Assembly (NCBI RefSeq): GCF_946479965.1
Contig: NZ_CAMLHX010000004.1
Location: 1-64,000 of the forward strand
DNA length: 64,000 nucleotides
Direction: 5' to 3'
Source of the DNA: an uncultured Mucilaginibacter sp.
GTDB taxonomy: Bacteria; Bacteroidota; Bacteroidia; Sphingobacteriales; Sphingobacteriaceae
The notes under the pieces are model-generated. The model saw only the letters and a program-made list of their open reading frames with translations. It was not told the DNA's origin and did not search any database. A program made the translations under genes and the position numbers. Positions 17,130-26,666 of the stretch are shown one piece after another (the stretch's first letter is position 1; every line of letters starts with the position of its first letter).

Positions 17130-18248
17130 ATGAATAAAATTACCCGGTTTTTCTGGTTCTGCTCGGGCGCGCATGTTGATATATTAAAGAAATACCCCGT
17201 TGAGCATAATAAGTATGTAGGCATAGGGGCAACTATATTTTTTACCGCACTTTTTGCGTCATTATCCGGTGGTTATGCTATGTATTTCGTTTTTAACGGC
17301 GATGCTTTTGCCGTTGGTTTCGCTATACTTTTCGGCTTGCTTTGGGGTACCGCCATTTTTAACATGGACCGGTATATTGTATCAAGCATTAACAAAGAGG
17401 GCAGCACTAATCAGCAGATATTACAGGCGTCCCCACGTATTTTGCTGGCTATAATGATCGGTATTGTTATATCGCGCCCATTGGAGTTAAAGATATTTGA
17501 CAAAGAAATAAGACAGAAACTAAAAACCTCTTACCTCAAGGGTCAAAACCGAAAGATTGACACGCTGCAAAAAACCTATGTGCAAAAGTATGGTATGGAA
17601 CTGGCTAAAAGTTCTGAATTACGCAAAGAAAAAGACTCGTTAGAGAAAGATATAAACCGGTCACGTTACCAACTGAACCAGGAAGTTTTCGGGGATAAAA
17701 CCAATCAAACCTCGGGTGTTGTAGGCTATGGCACCTATGCCAAGCGAAAGGAGGAGGTTTTAAAAGAGAAGCAGGACCGGCTTAAAACCGTAACCACTGA
17801 TGTGGAAAGCCTGGATCAGTACCTCAGTAAGCGGAAGGATTTTGAAGGGTTAAACAATCTGCGTCTTTTTAGCGAAAAGCAATTAGACAGCCTTGCCAAT
17901 GTAGCCGGCTTTGCCGACCGCAACTGGGCGCTGGGTCAACTCGGTTACAACACTGATGGTACGCGAGACCTGGATACCTACCTCGCCATATCATTCATAG
18001 GCTATTTGTTTATATTGTTTGAATGCTTACCGGTTTTTGTTAAGCTGATGTCGCCAAAAGGGCCTTATGATGTTGCCATTTCTAAAATGGGCGAGGCTGA
18101 TATACATTACGCGGAGCGCGACAAAGAGCGGGATATAGCCATAACCGACAGCGTTTTCGACCATCACCTGGATGAAGATGTCGGTAACAGGAAGAAGGCG
18201 CTCAAAGATCAGTCAGAAAACGATATGACGCGGTACCGTTACAGATAA
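17130..18248 (+). CDS. DUF4407 membrane protein
   Basis: 372 residues: an N-terminal FFWFCSGAHVDIL segment, three TM helices (about 30-100), the conserved FNMDRYIVSS, a long charged helical region (about 125-250, probable coiled coil) and a last TM near residue 290 before a charged tail. This matches DUF4407, a Bacteroidota/Actinobacteria membrane family without known function. It is 61 bp upstream of the M61 peptidase gene and may be co-transcribed with it. Confidence 0.82.
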   Translation: MNKITRFFWFCSGAHVDILKKYPVEHNKYVGIGATIFFTALFASLSGGYAMYFVFNGDAFAVGFAILFGLLWGTAIFNMDRYIVSSINKEGSTNQQILQASPRILLAIMIGIVISRPLELKIFDKEIRQKLKTSYLKGQNRKIDTLQKTYVQKYGMELAKSSELRKEKDSLEKDINRSRYQLNQEVFGDKTNQTSGVVGYGTYAKRKEEVLKEKQDRLKTVTTDVESLDQYLSKRKDFEGLNNLRLFSEKQLDSLANVAGFADRNWALGQLGYNTDGTRDLDTYLAISFIGYLFILFECLPVFVKLMSPKGPYDVAISKMGEADIHYAERDKERDIAITDSVFDHHLDEDVGNRKKALKDQSENDMTRYRYR

Positions 18249-18309
18249 TTGTATAAAGGGTGCTGTTGTTTCTTTTTTTACGTTATTTTGCCTTTAATTA
18301 ACTGATGTA

Positions 18310-20184
18310 ATGAAAAAGCTTGTTCTACCTGGCCTTGTCGCCTTATTTTTTGCGTGCGCCGCTGTTGGGCAACCCCCGGCCAAACCCCTTTATTATACCA
18401 TATCTTTCCCCAACGCGGCACATCACGAGGCCGAAATAGTACTGACTATTCCCAAAGCGCCGGAAGGTATTTTAAGTCTGGGTATGAGCCGTTCATCTGC
18501 AGGACGATATGCCACTCATGAGTTTGGTAAAAATATTTATAACCTTAAGGCTTTTAATACCGATGGCACTCCGCTTTTGATAAAACAGGTTGAAGGAGAT
18601 AAATATGAAGTAGCTGAGCATGGCGAGGTTGTTAAAGTAAGCTACACACTATTTGGCAACTGGACCGATGGCACTTATACAGGCATTGACGTAAGTCACG
18701 CCCACCTGAACATGCCGGCCACTTTTTTGTGGATAGCTAACACTGGGCAGGACACACGCGAGATCCGTTTTGAGTTTAATGATCTGGATAAATATGGCTG
18801 GAAGGTAGCCACCCAGTTAAAGCATGAGGGTGCTAATGTATATTCGGCGCCTAATTTTCAATATATGATGGATAGCCCCACGGAGTTATCCAACCATAAA
18901 ACAAATACCTGGACGGTAGCTAATCCCGATGGAAAAAATCAGAAGATAAACCTTACGATACATTCTGCCGATGACCAGCCCACTATTGACAACTTTGGTA
19001 AAATGGTGCAAAAAATGGTGTTGGAGGAGCAAGCCATTTTTGGCGAATTACCTGCCTATGATTATGGTGAATACACCTTTTTAGACGACGTATACCCCAC
19101 CAATGCCAGCGATGGTATGGAACACAGAAATTCTACCTGTATTGTTGATGTTGCCCAAAAGGTAGCGGGTAACGAAACAAATTTATTGGGCACCTTCTCT
19201 CATGAATTTTTCCATGCCTGGAATGTTAAGCGCATCAGACCAAAGGCATTAGAGCCTTTTAACTTTACGCATGCCAACATGAGCAGCGAGCTTTGGTTTG
19301 CCGAAGGGTTTACCCAATACTACGGCGAACTAATATTAACCCGTACCGGGGTTTATACCACCGACGATTACACCGGCATTTTAAGTGGATTAGTAAACGC
19401 TATTTTAAACACGCCCGGCGCGGCAAAATATCCGGCAACGGAGATGAGCCGTAAGTCGGTTTTTACGGATGCCGGTGTTTCTATTGATGCTGTTAACTAC
19501 GCTAATAATTTCACCAGTTACTATACCTACGGCGGGGCCATTGCACTGGCGCTGGATTTGAAGTTGCGTAGTGATTATAACTTAACATTGGATGATTATA
19601 TGCGGGCAGTTTGGCTGGAAAGGGGTAAAAAAATGAAGCCCTACACTATTCCTGATCTGCAAAGCGATCTGGCGAAACTAACCAAAGACACCAAGTTTGC
19701 GGCTGATTTCTTTAACCGCTATATCTACGGAACAGATAAAAATAATTACGAAGCGCTGCTTGCTAAAGCCGGACTGATATTAAGGAAAGCGCAACCGGGT
19801 AAGGTATGGTCGGGTTTATCCGTTGCCGGAACAAGGGGCCGCTCGGGGCAGGTGCAAGCCAGCACAGCAAATGGATTAACTGTTAGCGGCACATTGATTG
19901 GTTCACCGTTGTACAGCTCGGGTATTGATGCAGGCGATGTTATCCTTGCCGCTGATGGTAAGAAAATAAGCGATGCGACATCATTTAACCAGATGCTTGC
20001 CGCTAAAAAGCCGGGTGATAAAGTGATGGTAAAATACACCAACCGCACCGGCGAACATGAAACCACAGTAACACTTACTGAAAATCCCGCTTTTGAAATT
20101 GTAACATTTGAAAAAGCGGGCAAACAACCCAATGCCGAACAGTTGACTTTTAGGAATAACTGGCTATCATCCAAAGTTAAGTAA
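18310..20184 (+). CDS. M61-family (glycyl aminopeptidase-like) metalloprotease with PDZ domain
   Basis: A 624-residue secreted protease with a signal peptide (residues 1-20). An N-terminal beta domain precedes the zinc site HEFFHAW (H298, E299, H302), with E332 in WFAEGFTQYYGE as likely third ligand. A PDZ domain follows at about 500-600 (SGTLIGSPLYSSGIDAGDVILAADGKKI). This is the usual domain order of bacterial M61 peptidases. It is followed after 4 bp by an M28 peptidase, so the two likely act together in periplasmic peptide breakdown. Confidence 0.9.
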   Translation: MKKLVLPGLVALFFACAAVGQPPAKPLYYTISFPNAAHHEAEIVLTIPKAPEGILSLGMSRSSAGRYATHEFGKNIYNLKAFNTDGTPLLIKQVEGDKYEVAEHGEVVKVSYTLFGNWTDGTYTGIDVSHAHLNMPATFLWIANTGQDTREIRFEFNDLDKYGWKVATQLKHEGANVYSAPNFQYMMDSPTELSNHKTNTWTVANPDGKNQKINLTIHSADDQPTIDNFGKMVQKMVLEEQAIFGELPAYDYGEYTFLDDVYPTNASDGMEHRNSTCIVDVAQKVAGNETNLLGTFSHEFFHAWNVKRIRPKALEPFNFTHANMSSELWFAEGFTQYYGELILTRTGVYTTDDYTGILSGLVNAILNTPGAAKYPATEMSRKSVFTDAGVSIDAVNYANNFTSYYTYGGAIALALDLKLRSDYNLTLDDYMRAVWLERGKKMKPYTIPDLQSDLAKLTKDTKFAADFFNRYIYGTDKNNYEALLAKAGLILRKAQPGKVWSGLSVAGTRGRSGQVQASTANGLTVSGTLIGSPLYSSGIDAGDVILAADGKKISDATSFNQMLAAKKPGDKVMVKYTNRTGEHETTVTLTENPAFEIVTFEKAGKQPNAEQLTFRNNWLSSKVK

Positions 20185-20188
20185 GCTC

Positions 20189-21187
20189 ATGAAAAAATTG
20201 CTTGCTATCGTTTTTCTGTTAAGCTTATCGGTTTATAGTCATGCTCAGAAGGTAGATAAGCTGATAAAGGAACGGCGGGTTAGGCGTATTATAAAAACGC
20301 TCTCGGCTGACGATATGCAGGGCCGAGGAACTTTTACACCGGGCATTGAAAAGGCGGCTCAGTTTATCGAAAGCCAGTTTAAAAGTATTGGCCTAAAACC
20401 GTTTGAAGGTGCTACCGGTTTTAGGCAGGTTGTTAATCCTAAAACGTTGGGTCCGGTACGGGCTATACCGGAAGTTAAGATGGATTACTCGAAGGTGGCG
20501 TCGAGCCCGTTTTTTAACGTGGTAGGTATACTGCCGGGAAAAAGCAAGCCGGATGAGTATGTAATATTCTCTGCCCATTATGACCATTTAGGGATTGATA
20601 AGCCTATGGAAAGTGATAGCATTGCCAATGGCGCGGATGATGATGCTTCGGGTACCACCGCCGTTATTACCTTGGCTAAGTACTTTAAGAAACTGGATAA
20701 CAATGCCCGCACTTTAATTTTCGTTGCTTTTACTGCAGAAGAGCTGGGAGGCTTAGGCTCCACGTATTTCTCTAAAATGATCAATCCGGATAAAACGATA
20801 GCCATGTTTAACATTGAGATGATTGGCAAAGCATCCAAATTTGGCCCAAACTCGGCCTTTATAACCGGTTTTGAGCGATCAAGTTTTGGTCCTATTTTGC
20901 AAAAAAACTTAGAAGGAACCGACTTTACCTTTTATCCGGATCCTTATCCTGCACAAAAACTTTTTTACCGAAGCGATAACGCCTCCCTTGCCATTTTAGG
21001 CGTCCCGGCGCATACTATATCAACAGATCAGATAGATATTGATAAGCTCTACCATACCGTAAAGGATGAGTTCAGTTCGCTGGATGTAAAAAACATTACA
21101 GCTACTATAAAAGCTATCGCCTTAAGTTCGCGCGGCATTGTTGCAGGCACTGATACACCAACCAGGGTAGCAAAACCGAAGCGTTAA
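20189..21187 (+). CDS. Secreted M28-family zinc peptidase
   Basis: 332 residues with a signal peptide (1-19, ending SHAQ). The cocatalytic zinc site of M28 aminopeptidases is visible: SAHYDHLG, NGADDDASGTTAV, the catalytic FTAEELGGLGS and the terminal His in VPAHTIST. It lies in an operon with the M61 protease upstream (4-bp gap) and a DUF1801 gene downstream (1-bp gap). It probably releases N-terminal amino acids from peptides. Confidence 0.9.
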   Translation: MKKLLAIVFLLSLSVYSHAQKVDKLIKERRVRRIIKTLSADDMQGRGTFTPGIEKAAQFIESQFKSIGLKPFEGATGFRQVVNPKTLGPVRAIPEVKMDYSKVASSPFFNVVGILPGKSKPDEYVIFSAHYDHLGIDKPMESDSIANGADDDASGTTAVITLAKYFKKLDNNARTLIFVAFTAEELGGLGSTYFSKMINPDKTIAMFNIEMIGKASKFGPNSAFITGFERSSFGPILQKNLEGTDFTFYPDPYPAQKLFYRSDNASLAILGVPAHTISTDQIDIDKLYHTVKDEFSSLDVKNITATIKAIALSSRGIVAGTDTPTRVAKPKR

Positions 21188-21188
21188 C

Positions 21189-21599
21189 ATGGTAAAGGCT
21201 GTTAAATTAACAGGAAGCGAGGCAGTATCGGCCTACATAGCGCAGCTGGACGAAACGGTTGGCCCTATAGTTGAAAAGCTGCGGCAGATCATCCTGGATA
21301 CTGATCCCGATATATCCGAAGAAATAAAATGGAACGCGCCAAGCTTTTATTATACGGGTGAGATGAAGCCCTTTGATCCCAAAGAATACAAGCGGCACAT
21401 TATTGTAATGAACCTGCATAAGCGGATAATGATGGTTTTTCCGAGCGGAGCCAAGATCGCTAATGACAACAACCTGCTTACCGGCGATTATACTGATGGC
21501 CGCAGGCTGCTTTACGTAACCGGGATGGATGATGTGTTGCAAAAAGAGAAAGCCCTGCGCGATGCTGTAAAGGATTGGATAAGTAAGGTGGAGAGATAA
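21189..21599 (+). CDS. DUF1801 (YdhG-like) protein
   Basis: A 136-residue cytosolic protein of the DUF1801 family, seen in EEIKWNAPSFYYTGEM and the DGRRLLYVTGMDDV region. The function is not established. It starts one base after the M28 stop and so is the last gene of the peptidase operon, ending at a hairpin shared with the convergent DinB gene. Confidence 0.82.
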   Translation: MVKAVKLTGSEAVSAYIAQLDETVGPIVEKLRQIILDTDPDISEEIKWNAPSFYYTGEMKPFDPKEYKRHIIVMNLHKRIMMVFPSGAKIANDNNLLTGDYTDGRRLLYVTGMDDVLQKEKALRDAVKDWISKVER

Positions 21600-21602
21600 A
21601 GG

Positions 21603-21628
21603 GGTGGCTCAGATCTGAGTGAACCACC
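21603..21628. terminator. Hairpin between convergent genes
   Basis: GGTGG (21603-21607) and CCACC (21624-21628) enclose the perfect palindrome CTCAGATCTGAG, in the 51-bp gap between convergent genes. The GGGGTGGCTCAGA start recurs at 30668. Confidence 0.6.
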
Positions 21629-21650
21629 TTATGTTTAGCGGGAATCATTA

Positions 21651-22160
21651 TCACTTACTGCTAAAACTCTTATCATCAGCCGATGGCCCGTAAATAGACG
21701 GTACTGGAATATCCAGCAGGCGCATATAAACGGTAAGCTGCCCGCGATGGTGCACCATGTGGTTGATGCATTGCGCTATCTGTTCGCGCTTTGTGGAAGC
21801 TAACACGGTTTGTCCGTTTGTTTTCAGTTCAAACTTTTCGCTTAATGTGTCATCCTCTACTTTGTTCAGTGTTTGAACGGCTTCTTTTACCCCGTCTTTA
21901 AAAGCCTGGGTAAGTTCTTCGGCAGTTTTCGACTGGTTATGCTCAAACGTGGCCAGATCTATTTCCGGGTGAAGTATGATATGGGTTATCCAACGGGGAA
22001 TCTCGCCTGTTAGCAAAGCCAGATACCCTAACTGCATTGATCTTTCGTGCGGTTTCCAGTCGAATTTTTCCAGTGGGATGCGCTCAAGGCATTTTGCTGT
22101 TGATGGTATTTCGGCTTCCAGTTCTTTGGCAAACTCTTGTGCAAATGCTTTATCATTCAT
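21651..22160 (-). CDS. DinB-family putative metal-dependent protein
   Basis: 169 residues of the DinB/YfiT four-helix fold. The metal-ligand positions appear as THIILH, and as the final HHRGQLTVYMRLLDIP typical of DinB (HMVHHRGQL). Members include thiol transferases and stress proteins, and the substrate cannot be inferred. It is divergent from the ExbD gene across a 160-bp spacer holding a perfect inverted repeat. Confidence 0.85.
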   Translation of the reverse strand: MNDKAFAQEFAKELEAEIPSTAKCLERIPLEKFDWKPHERSMQLGYLALLTGEIPRWITHIILHPEIDLATFEHNQSKTAEELTQAFKDGVKEAVQTLNKVEDDTLSEKFELKTNGQTVLASTKREQIAQCINHMVHHRGQLTVYMRLLDIPVPSIYGPSADDKSFSSK

Positions 22161-22212
22161 GACAAATATCTTTAAGAGCTTAACATTAAGGTGAGAAAAA
22201 AGATTTATAAAA

Positions 22213-22241
22213 TATTAAATGCAATTGTGTTGCATTTAATA
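22213..22241. promoter_or_regulatory. Perfect 12-bp inverted repeat between divergent genes
   Basis: TATTAAATGCAA (22213-22224) and its exact complement (22230-22241) flank a 5-nt loop, midway between the DinB and ExbD starts. It could be an operator for a dimeric regulator or a leader hairpin. Confidence 0.5.
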
Positions 22242-22318
22242 AATAATGTTTGTAGCTTTAATTAAAGATTTAGTTGATCCGAATAATTAACCCGCCGCAA
22301 GGCACAAAACCTAAAATT

Positions 22319-22840
22319 ATGGCAGAGCTAAATACCTCCGAAAACAACAAAAGCAGCATCCGCAGCAAAAAGAAAGTACTGCGTGTTGACCTTACCGCAA
22401 TGGTAGATCTGGCTTTTTTACTCATCACATTTTTTATACTTACCACCACTTTGCAAAAGCCAAAAACAATGGACCTGGCTATGCCTGTGGATGGCCCGCC
22501 TATGGGTACGGCGGCAAGCAGAACTCTGTCAGTTTTGCTCGGCGCAGATGGTAAAGCATCGTGGTATATAGGCGAAGTGGATAAACCTATAATGGGGCCT
22601 TTTGTGGTTGCTTTAGGTAAGCAAGGTATACGCAAAGTTTTGCTGGAGCAAAGTGCCCGTATAAAACGGGAGCAGGCAGAGGATATGATAGTTTTAGTTA
22701 AACCGAGCGACCAATCAATTTATGAGAACGTAGTGAGTGTAATGGATGAACTAAACATCACCAATAATAAATACCGCGCTATAGCAGATATTAGTCCGGC
22801 TGATGTGGCGATGTTGAAGAAGGACAAAATATATAACTAA
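22319..22840 (+). CDS. exbD: ExbD/TolR-type biopolymer transport protein (orphan)
   Basis: I take the ATG at 22319, giving MAELNTSENNKSS and 173 residues, over a TTG at 22274. After a short cytoplasmic tail comes the single TM helix DLTAMVDLAFLLITFFILTTTL with the conserved proton-relay Asp, then a periplasmic domain. ExbD works with ExbB and TonB to power outer-membrane uptake. None of these partners is adjacent, which is unusual; the partners must be elsewhere in the genome. Confidence 0.85.
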   Translation: MAELNTSENNKSSIRSKKKVLRVDLTAMVDLAFLLITFFILTTTLQKPKTMDLAMPVDGPPMGTAASRTLSVLLGADGKASWYIGEVDKPIMGPFVVALGKQGIRKVLLEQSARIKREQAEDMIVLVKPSDQSIYENVVSVMDELNITNNKYRAIADISPADVAMLKKDKIYN

Positions 22841-22850
22841 CCTAAACCCG

Positions 22851-22887
22851 TGTGTTAAGCGCGGCCGGTTCGGCTGCGCTTAACACA
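22851..22887. terminator. Bidirectional terminator between ExbD and exonuclease III
   Basis: A perfect 12-bp stem (22851-22862 with 22876-22887) with a 13-nt GC-rich loop, in the 50-bp gap between convergent genes. Confidence 0.8.
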
Positions 22888-22890
22888 TTG

Positions 22891-23664
22891 TTAGTCGGCT
22901 ACCTCAATCCACACCGGCGCATGGTCGCTACTCTTCTCCCATCCGCGTACGTGCTTGTCAACTCCGGCGCTTTGCAGGCGGCCTTCTATTTGTGGACTTA
23001 ACAGAAAATGATCAATACGTAAACCCGCATTCCGCCCGTATGCGTTGCGGAAATAATCCCAAAATGTATAAATAGTTTCATCGGGATACAGCTTGCGGAT
23101 GGCATCGGTCCACCCTTGCTCGACAAGCGCTTTAAAGGCCGCGCGGGTTTCCGGCCTGAAAAGCGCATCCTCCACCCATCGCTCCGGCTTGTACACGTCT
23201 TTTTCGGTAGGCATTACGTTGTAATCGCCTGTTAGTATAACAGGTAGGTTCTTCGCCATTAAATCGGCAGCATGTAACGTAAGGCGATGGAACCAAGCCA
23301 GTTTGTATTCAAATTTTGGTCCGGGTGCAGGGTTGCCGTTTGGCAGGTACAGGCAGCCTATTATGGTGTTGTTTACTATAGCTTCTATGTAGCGGCTATG
23401 TGCATCTTCCGGGTCGCCGGGCAATACGCGGCGTACTTCTTTTATTTCGTGCCCACGGGTTAAAATAGCTACACCATTCCAGCTTTTTTGTCCATGCCAT
23501 ATTGCATTATAACCGGCCTCAAGCAAAGCCGCTTCGGGGAATTTTTCCTGCGGCGCTTTCAATTCCTGCAGGCAAACCACATCGGGTTGTGCCTCGGCAA
23601 GCCAGCGCAATAACACAGGCAGACGGCCATTTACACCGTTAACGTTATAGGTAGCTATTTTCAT
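22891..23664 (-). CDS. xth: Exodeoxyribonuclease III
   Basis: A 257-residue AP endonuclease / 3'-5' exonuclease of base-excision repair. All catalytic motifs are present: N7 in YNVNG, LQELK (E34 equivalent), GDYNV, IDHFLLS and the terminal SDHAPV. Length is normal for the ExoA/Xth family. It is monocistronic and convergent with ExbD. Confidence 0.94.
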   Translation of the reverse strand: MKIATYNVNGVNGRLPVLLRWLAEAQPDVVCLQELKAPQEKFPEAALLEAGYNAIWHGQKSWNGVAILTRGHEIKEVRRVLPGDPEDAHSRYIEAIVNNTIIGCLYLPNGNPAPGPKFEYKLAWFHRLTLHAADLMAKNLPVILTGDYNVMPTEKDVYKPERWVEDALFRPETRAAFKALVEQGWTDAIRKLYPDETIYTFWDYFRNAYGRNAGLRIDHFLLSPQIEGRLQSAGVDKHVRGWEKSSDHAPVWIEVAD

Positions 23665-23805
23665 GTGAGAGTATCATTATTAAATTATATTCAATAATAG
23701 CATTTAAGTGATAAACAACAATGGCTGGTAAAAGATTGTTATTATTGCAAACCTGGTCGGCAACAGCCAGGCGATTAATAACATTTACCTAATAACGAAT
23801 ACTGC

Positions 23806-25944
23806 ATGAGAGTAATTTATGCATGTGTGCTGTTGATATCCATACTAGGATTTGATACTAACTGCTTAGGACAAAAGATAAACCGGCAGGCGCTGGTTAA
23901 AAGGCATACAGTAACCATAACAGCTATGGATACCCTTGGCTCGCTAACGGTTGGCAATGGCAAGTTTGCTTTTACTGTTGATGCTACGGGCCTGCAGTCA
24001 TTTCCGGAATATTATGCCAATGGTGTGCCTTTGGGTACGGAGGCTGAATGGGGATGGCACAGTTTTCCTAACACAGCGGGTTATAATTTCGACAGCACCC
24101 TTACCGAGTTCAACTTTAGCAATAAAAAGAGCTTATATGCCACGCAGGTAGCATCACCTGATAGGACGCGCAAGGGGATTGACTATTTCAGGCAAAATCC
24201 GCACCGCCTGCAATTGGGTAATATCGGGCTGACGATCATAAAGAAAGATGGGACAATAGCCTTACCGAAGGATATTCAACAAATCCATCAGGAGCTTAAT
24301 TTATGGACGGGTGAAATTAACAGTTCGTTTATGGTTGAAGGTGAACCGGTAAACGTGATCACTTATTCCGATTTTAATAAGGATGGCATCGCGGTAAAAA
24401 TAACATCCGAATTATTAAAAGAGAACCGCATAGCTATTCATATCAGGTTTCCTTATCCTACTGACGAGTTTAAGGATGTTGGCGTTAATTATAAAAAAGT
24501 GGATGCGCACCAAACAACCATGGTGAAGTTGGGAACATCCGGCGCGGTATTTTCGCGGGTGTTGGATGAATATAAATATTGCCTTAATACAATATGGACC
24601 GGCAACGCTACAATTGCTTTAAATGCAGCCCACGATTATAATATTGCTCCCGCCGATACCAATGTTTTTGAGTTTTCGGCAGAGTTTTCATCTCCCGTGC
24701 CATTGTACAAACCCGGCAGTTTCGACCAGGTTAAAAGCAGCAGTATTATAGGTTGGAAACAATTTTGGAATACAGGCGCGGCAGTTGATCTTTCGGGTAG
24801 TAAGGACCCCAGGGCACAGGAGTTGGAAAGGCGGATTGTGCTTTCGCAATACCTTACCCGTGTACAGTGTGCAGGCGACTTCCCGCCGCAGGAAACCGGC
24901 TTAACTTTTAACAGCTGGTTTGGCAAGCCGCATATGGAAATGTACTGGTGGCACGCCGCACATTTTGCTCAATGGGGCCGAACACCCTTGCTGGAGAAAA
25001 GCATGCAATGGTATTTTACCGCATTTGACGGCGCCGAAGCCATAGCAAAGCGACAGGCTTATGAAGGCGTACGATGGCAAAAAATGACTGATAACAACGG
25101 CGGCGAAACCGCATCATCTATCGGTTCATTTTTAATATGGCAGCAGCCGCATGTAATTTACCTTTCGGAGTTAATTTATCGTGATAAGCCATCATCTGCA
25201 ACGCTGCAGAAATATAAGCAGCTGGTTTTTGCTACTGCTGATTTTATGGCCTCGTTCGCGCATTATGATTCTGTTACGCATAAATACAATTTAGGCAAAG
25301 GCATCATTCCCGCGCAGGAGTCATTTGAGCCGGCAGAAACGTTTAACTCCCCTTATGAGTTGGCGTATTGGAAATGGGCCCTGCAAACGGCGCAAAACTG
25401 GCGCAAAAGGTTGGGTATGCCTGCTGATAAAAAATGGCAGGACGTGATCGATAACCTTGCCCCGATGGCAGAGCAAGATGGTTTATACAAAGCAGCCGAA
25501 AGCGCCGTCGATTCCTACGCACCCAACAGCAGGTATATTAATGACCATCCGGCGGTACTGGCCGCATTGAGTACATTACCCGCCAACAGCTACGTTGATA
25601 TTGCTACCATGAAACGCACATATGCCAAAGTTAAAGAAGTGTGGCATTGGGACAAAACCTGGGGATGGGACTTCCCCATGGTGGCCATGACAGCCACCCG
25701 ACTGCAACAACCAGAGGAAGCGCTAGAGGCCCTGTTTAAAAATGTTACCACCAATACCTATCTGGTTAACGGACATAACTACCAGGATAAGCGCCTTACC
25801 ATTTATCTGCCCGGCAATGGCAGCTTGCTATCTGCCATTGCGTTAATGTGTGCGGGGTATGATGGTAACACCGAAAAAAATCCGGGTTTCCCTAAAAACG
25901 GGCAATGGGTTGTGCGTTGGGAAGGGTTAAAGAAGTTACCCTAA
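23806..25944 (+). CDS. Secreted (alpha/alpha)6-barrel glycosidase, clan GH-L-like
   Basis: 712 residues with an N-terminal signal (1-22, ending NCLGQ). The first half is beta-rich and the second half is a helical toroid. GLTFNSWFGKPHMEMYWWHAAHFAQWGR (about residues 366-393) is the kind of catalytic-core segment seen in GH65/GH95-like enzymes, and AQESFEPAETFNSPYELAYWKWAL may hold another acid residue. I cannot name the family or the substrate. It stands alone between divergent and convergent neighbours, without SusC/SusD genes, so it is not in a classic polysaccharide utilisation locus. Confidence 0.65.
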   Translation: MRVIYACVLLISILGFDTNCLGQKINRQALVKRHTVTITAMDTLGSLTVGNGKFAFTVDATGLQSFPEYYANGVPLGTEAEWGWHSFPNTAGYNFDSTLTEFNFSNKKSLYATQVASPDRTRKGIDYFRQNPHRLQLGNIGLTIIKKDGTIALPKDIQQIHQELNLWTGEINSSFMVEGEPVNVITYSDFNKDGIAVKITSELLKENRIAIHIRFPYPTDEFKDVGVNYKKVDAHQTTMVKLGTSGAVFSRVLDEYKYCLNTIWTGNATIALNAAHDYNIAPADTNVFEFSAEFSSPVPLYKPGSFDQVKSSSIIGWKQFWNTGAAVDLSGSKDPRAQELERRIVLSQYLTRVQCAGDFPPQETGLTFNSWFGKPHMEMYWWHAAHFAQWGRTPLLEKSMQWYFTAFDGAEAIAKRQAYEGVRWQKMTDNNGGETASSIGSFLIWQQPHVIYLSELIYRDKPSSATLQKYKQLVFATADFMASFAHYDSVTHKYNLGKGIIPAQESFEPAETFNSPYELAYWKWALQTAQNWRKRLGMPADKKWQDVIDNLAPMAEQDGLYKAAESAVDSYAPNSRYINDHPAVLAALSTLPANSYVDIATMKRTYAKVKEVWHWDKTWGWDFPMVAMTATRLQQPEEALEALFKNVTTNTYLVNGHNYQDKRLTIYLPGNGSLLSAIALMCAGYDGNTEKNPGFPKNGQWVVRWEGLKKLP

Positions 25945-25963
25945 ATACCATTTATTTGGGGCG

Positions 25964-26009
25964 TTGCTCCGCTTGACGGATGTGAAGCAAATGGAACAAA
26001 GCGGAGCAA
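25964..26009. repeat. Hairpin with 11-bp arms after the glycosidase gene
   Basis: TTGCTCCGCTT (25964-25974) and its complement (25999-26009) are 24 bp apart. A second hairpin of related sequence lies at 26141-26172. Both fall in the gap between convergent genes. Confidence 0.5.
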
Positions 26010-26140
26010 GGAGTTTTGTAAAATGCTGATAATTAACGCATTAATTTTTTAAGCGAAACAAGGTGGAACAACTTTTTCGTGAGGAAATTTAGCTGTGAAT
26101 GTCGGATAATTCTCTGACTATCAATATGTTGAAAAATTAT

Positions 26141-26172
26141 GTTTTTTTGCTCCGGTAGCGGAACAAAAAAAC
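26141..26172. terminator. T/A-flanked hairpin, likely bidirectional terminator
   Basis: A T7GCTCCG arm and a CGGAACA7 arm around a GTAG loop form a 13-bp stem with a single G-U type mismatch, 16 bp past the stop of the convergent rhodanese gene. The A and T runs suit termination in both directions. Confidence 0.65.
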
Positions 26173-26187
26173 AGCTAAAATACCACC

Positions 26188-26640
26188 CTAATCTTTAGCT
26201 AACGGGTACCCCTCAGTTGTCCAGTTATTGCGCAAGTTAACGTACAGGTTGAGTACTTTAATGTTGGTATAGCCCATGCCTTTCAACAACGTATAAGCAG
26301 GGCGAATATTAGGACATTTACCAAAAGGGCAACATCCGCAGTATATTACCACTTCGGTGTTTTTAGCGTATGGCGCTACGGTGGTCTTTATTTTCGCAAG
26401 GTTTTCGGGCTCACTAATCGGACCGATATGAGTGGCGCCTTTAATATCTTCTACACTGCCTATGTTAAATATTACAGGCGCTTTGTTCGATTTGATTAGA
26501 GAGTTAAGCTCGCCGGGTTCCATTAACTCCGTAGGTTTCCATGGCGTAGCGGTGCCGGGCATTGACATACTGGCGGATACCTGGGCCTTAGCTGCAAAAA
26601 TGCCAAAGCACAACAAAAGAGTGGCGAACAGATTTTTCAT
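26188..26640 (-). CDS. Exported rhodanese-like protein
   Basis: 150 residues with a signal peptide (1-19, ending AAKAQ) and a rhodanese-like domain in which the active-site loop is replaced by a Cys-rich YCGCCPFGKCPNIRPAY. This variant, with CGCCPxxxCP, occurs in periplasmic rhodanese-like proteins of Bacteroidota. The function is unknown, with sulfur transfer or redox chemistry plausible. It lies 26 bp after the SDR stop and may be the tail of the sugar operon, though its role there is unclear. Confidence 0.72.
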   Translation of the reverse strand: MKNLFATLLLCFGIFAAKAQVSASMSMPGTATPWKPTELMEPGELNSLIKSNKAPVIFNIGSVEDIKGATHIGPISEPENLAKIKTTVAPYAKNTEVVIYCGCCPFGKCPNIRPAYTLLKGMGYTNIKVLNLYVNLRNNWTTEGYPLAKD

Positions 26641-26666
26641 ACATCAAAGATAGGTATTGCAGGCTA

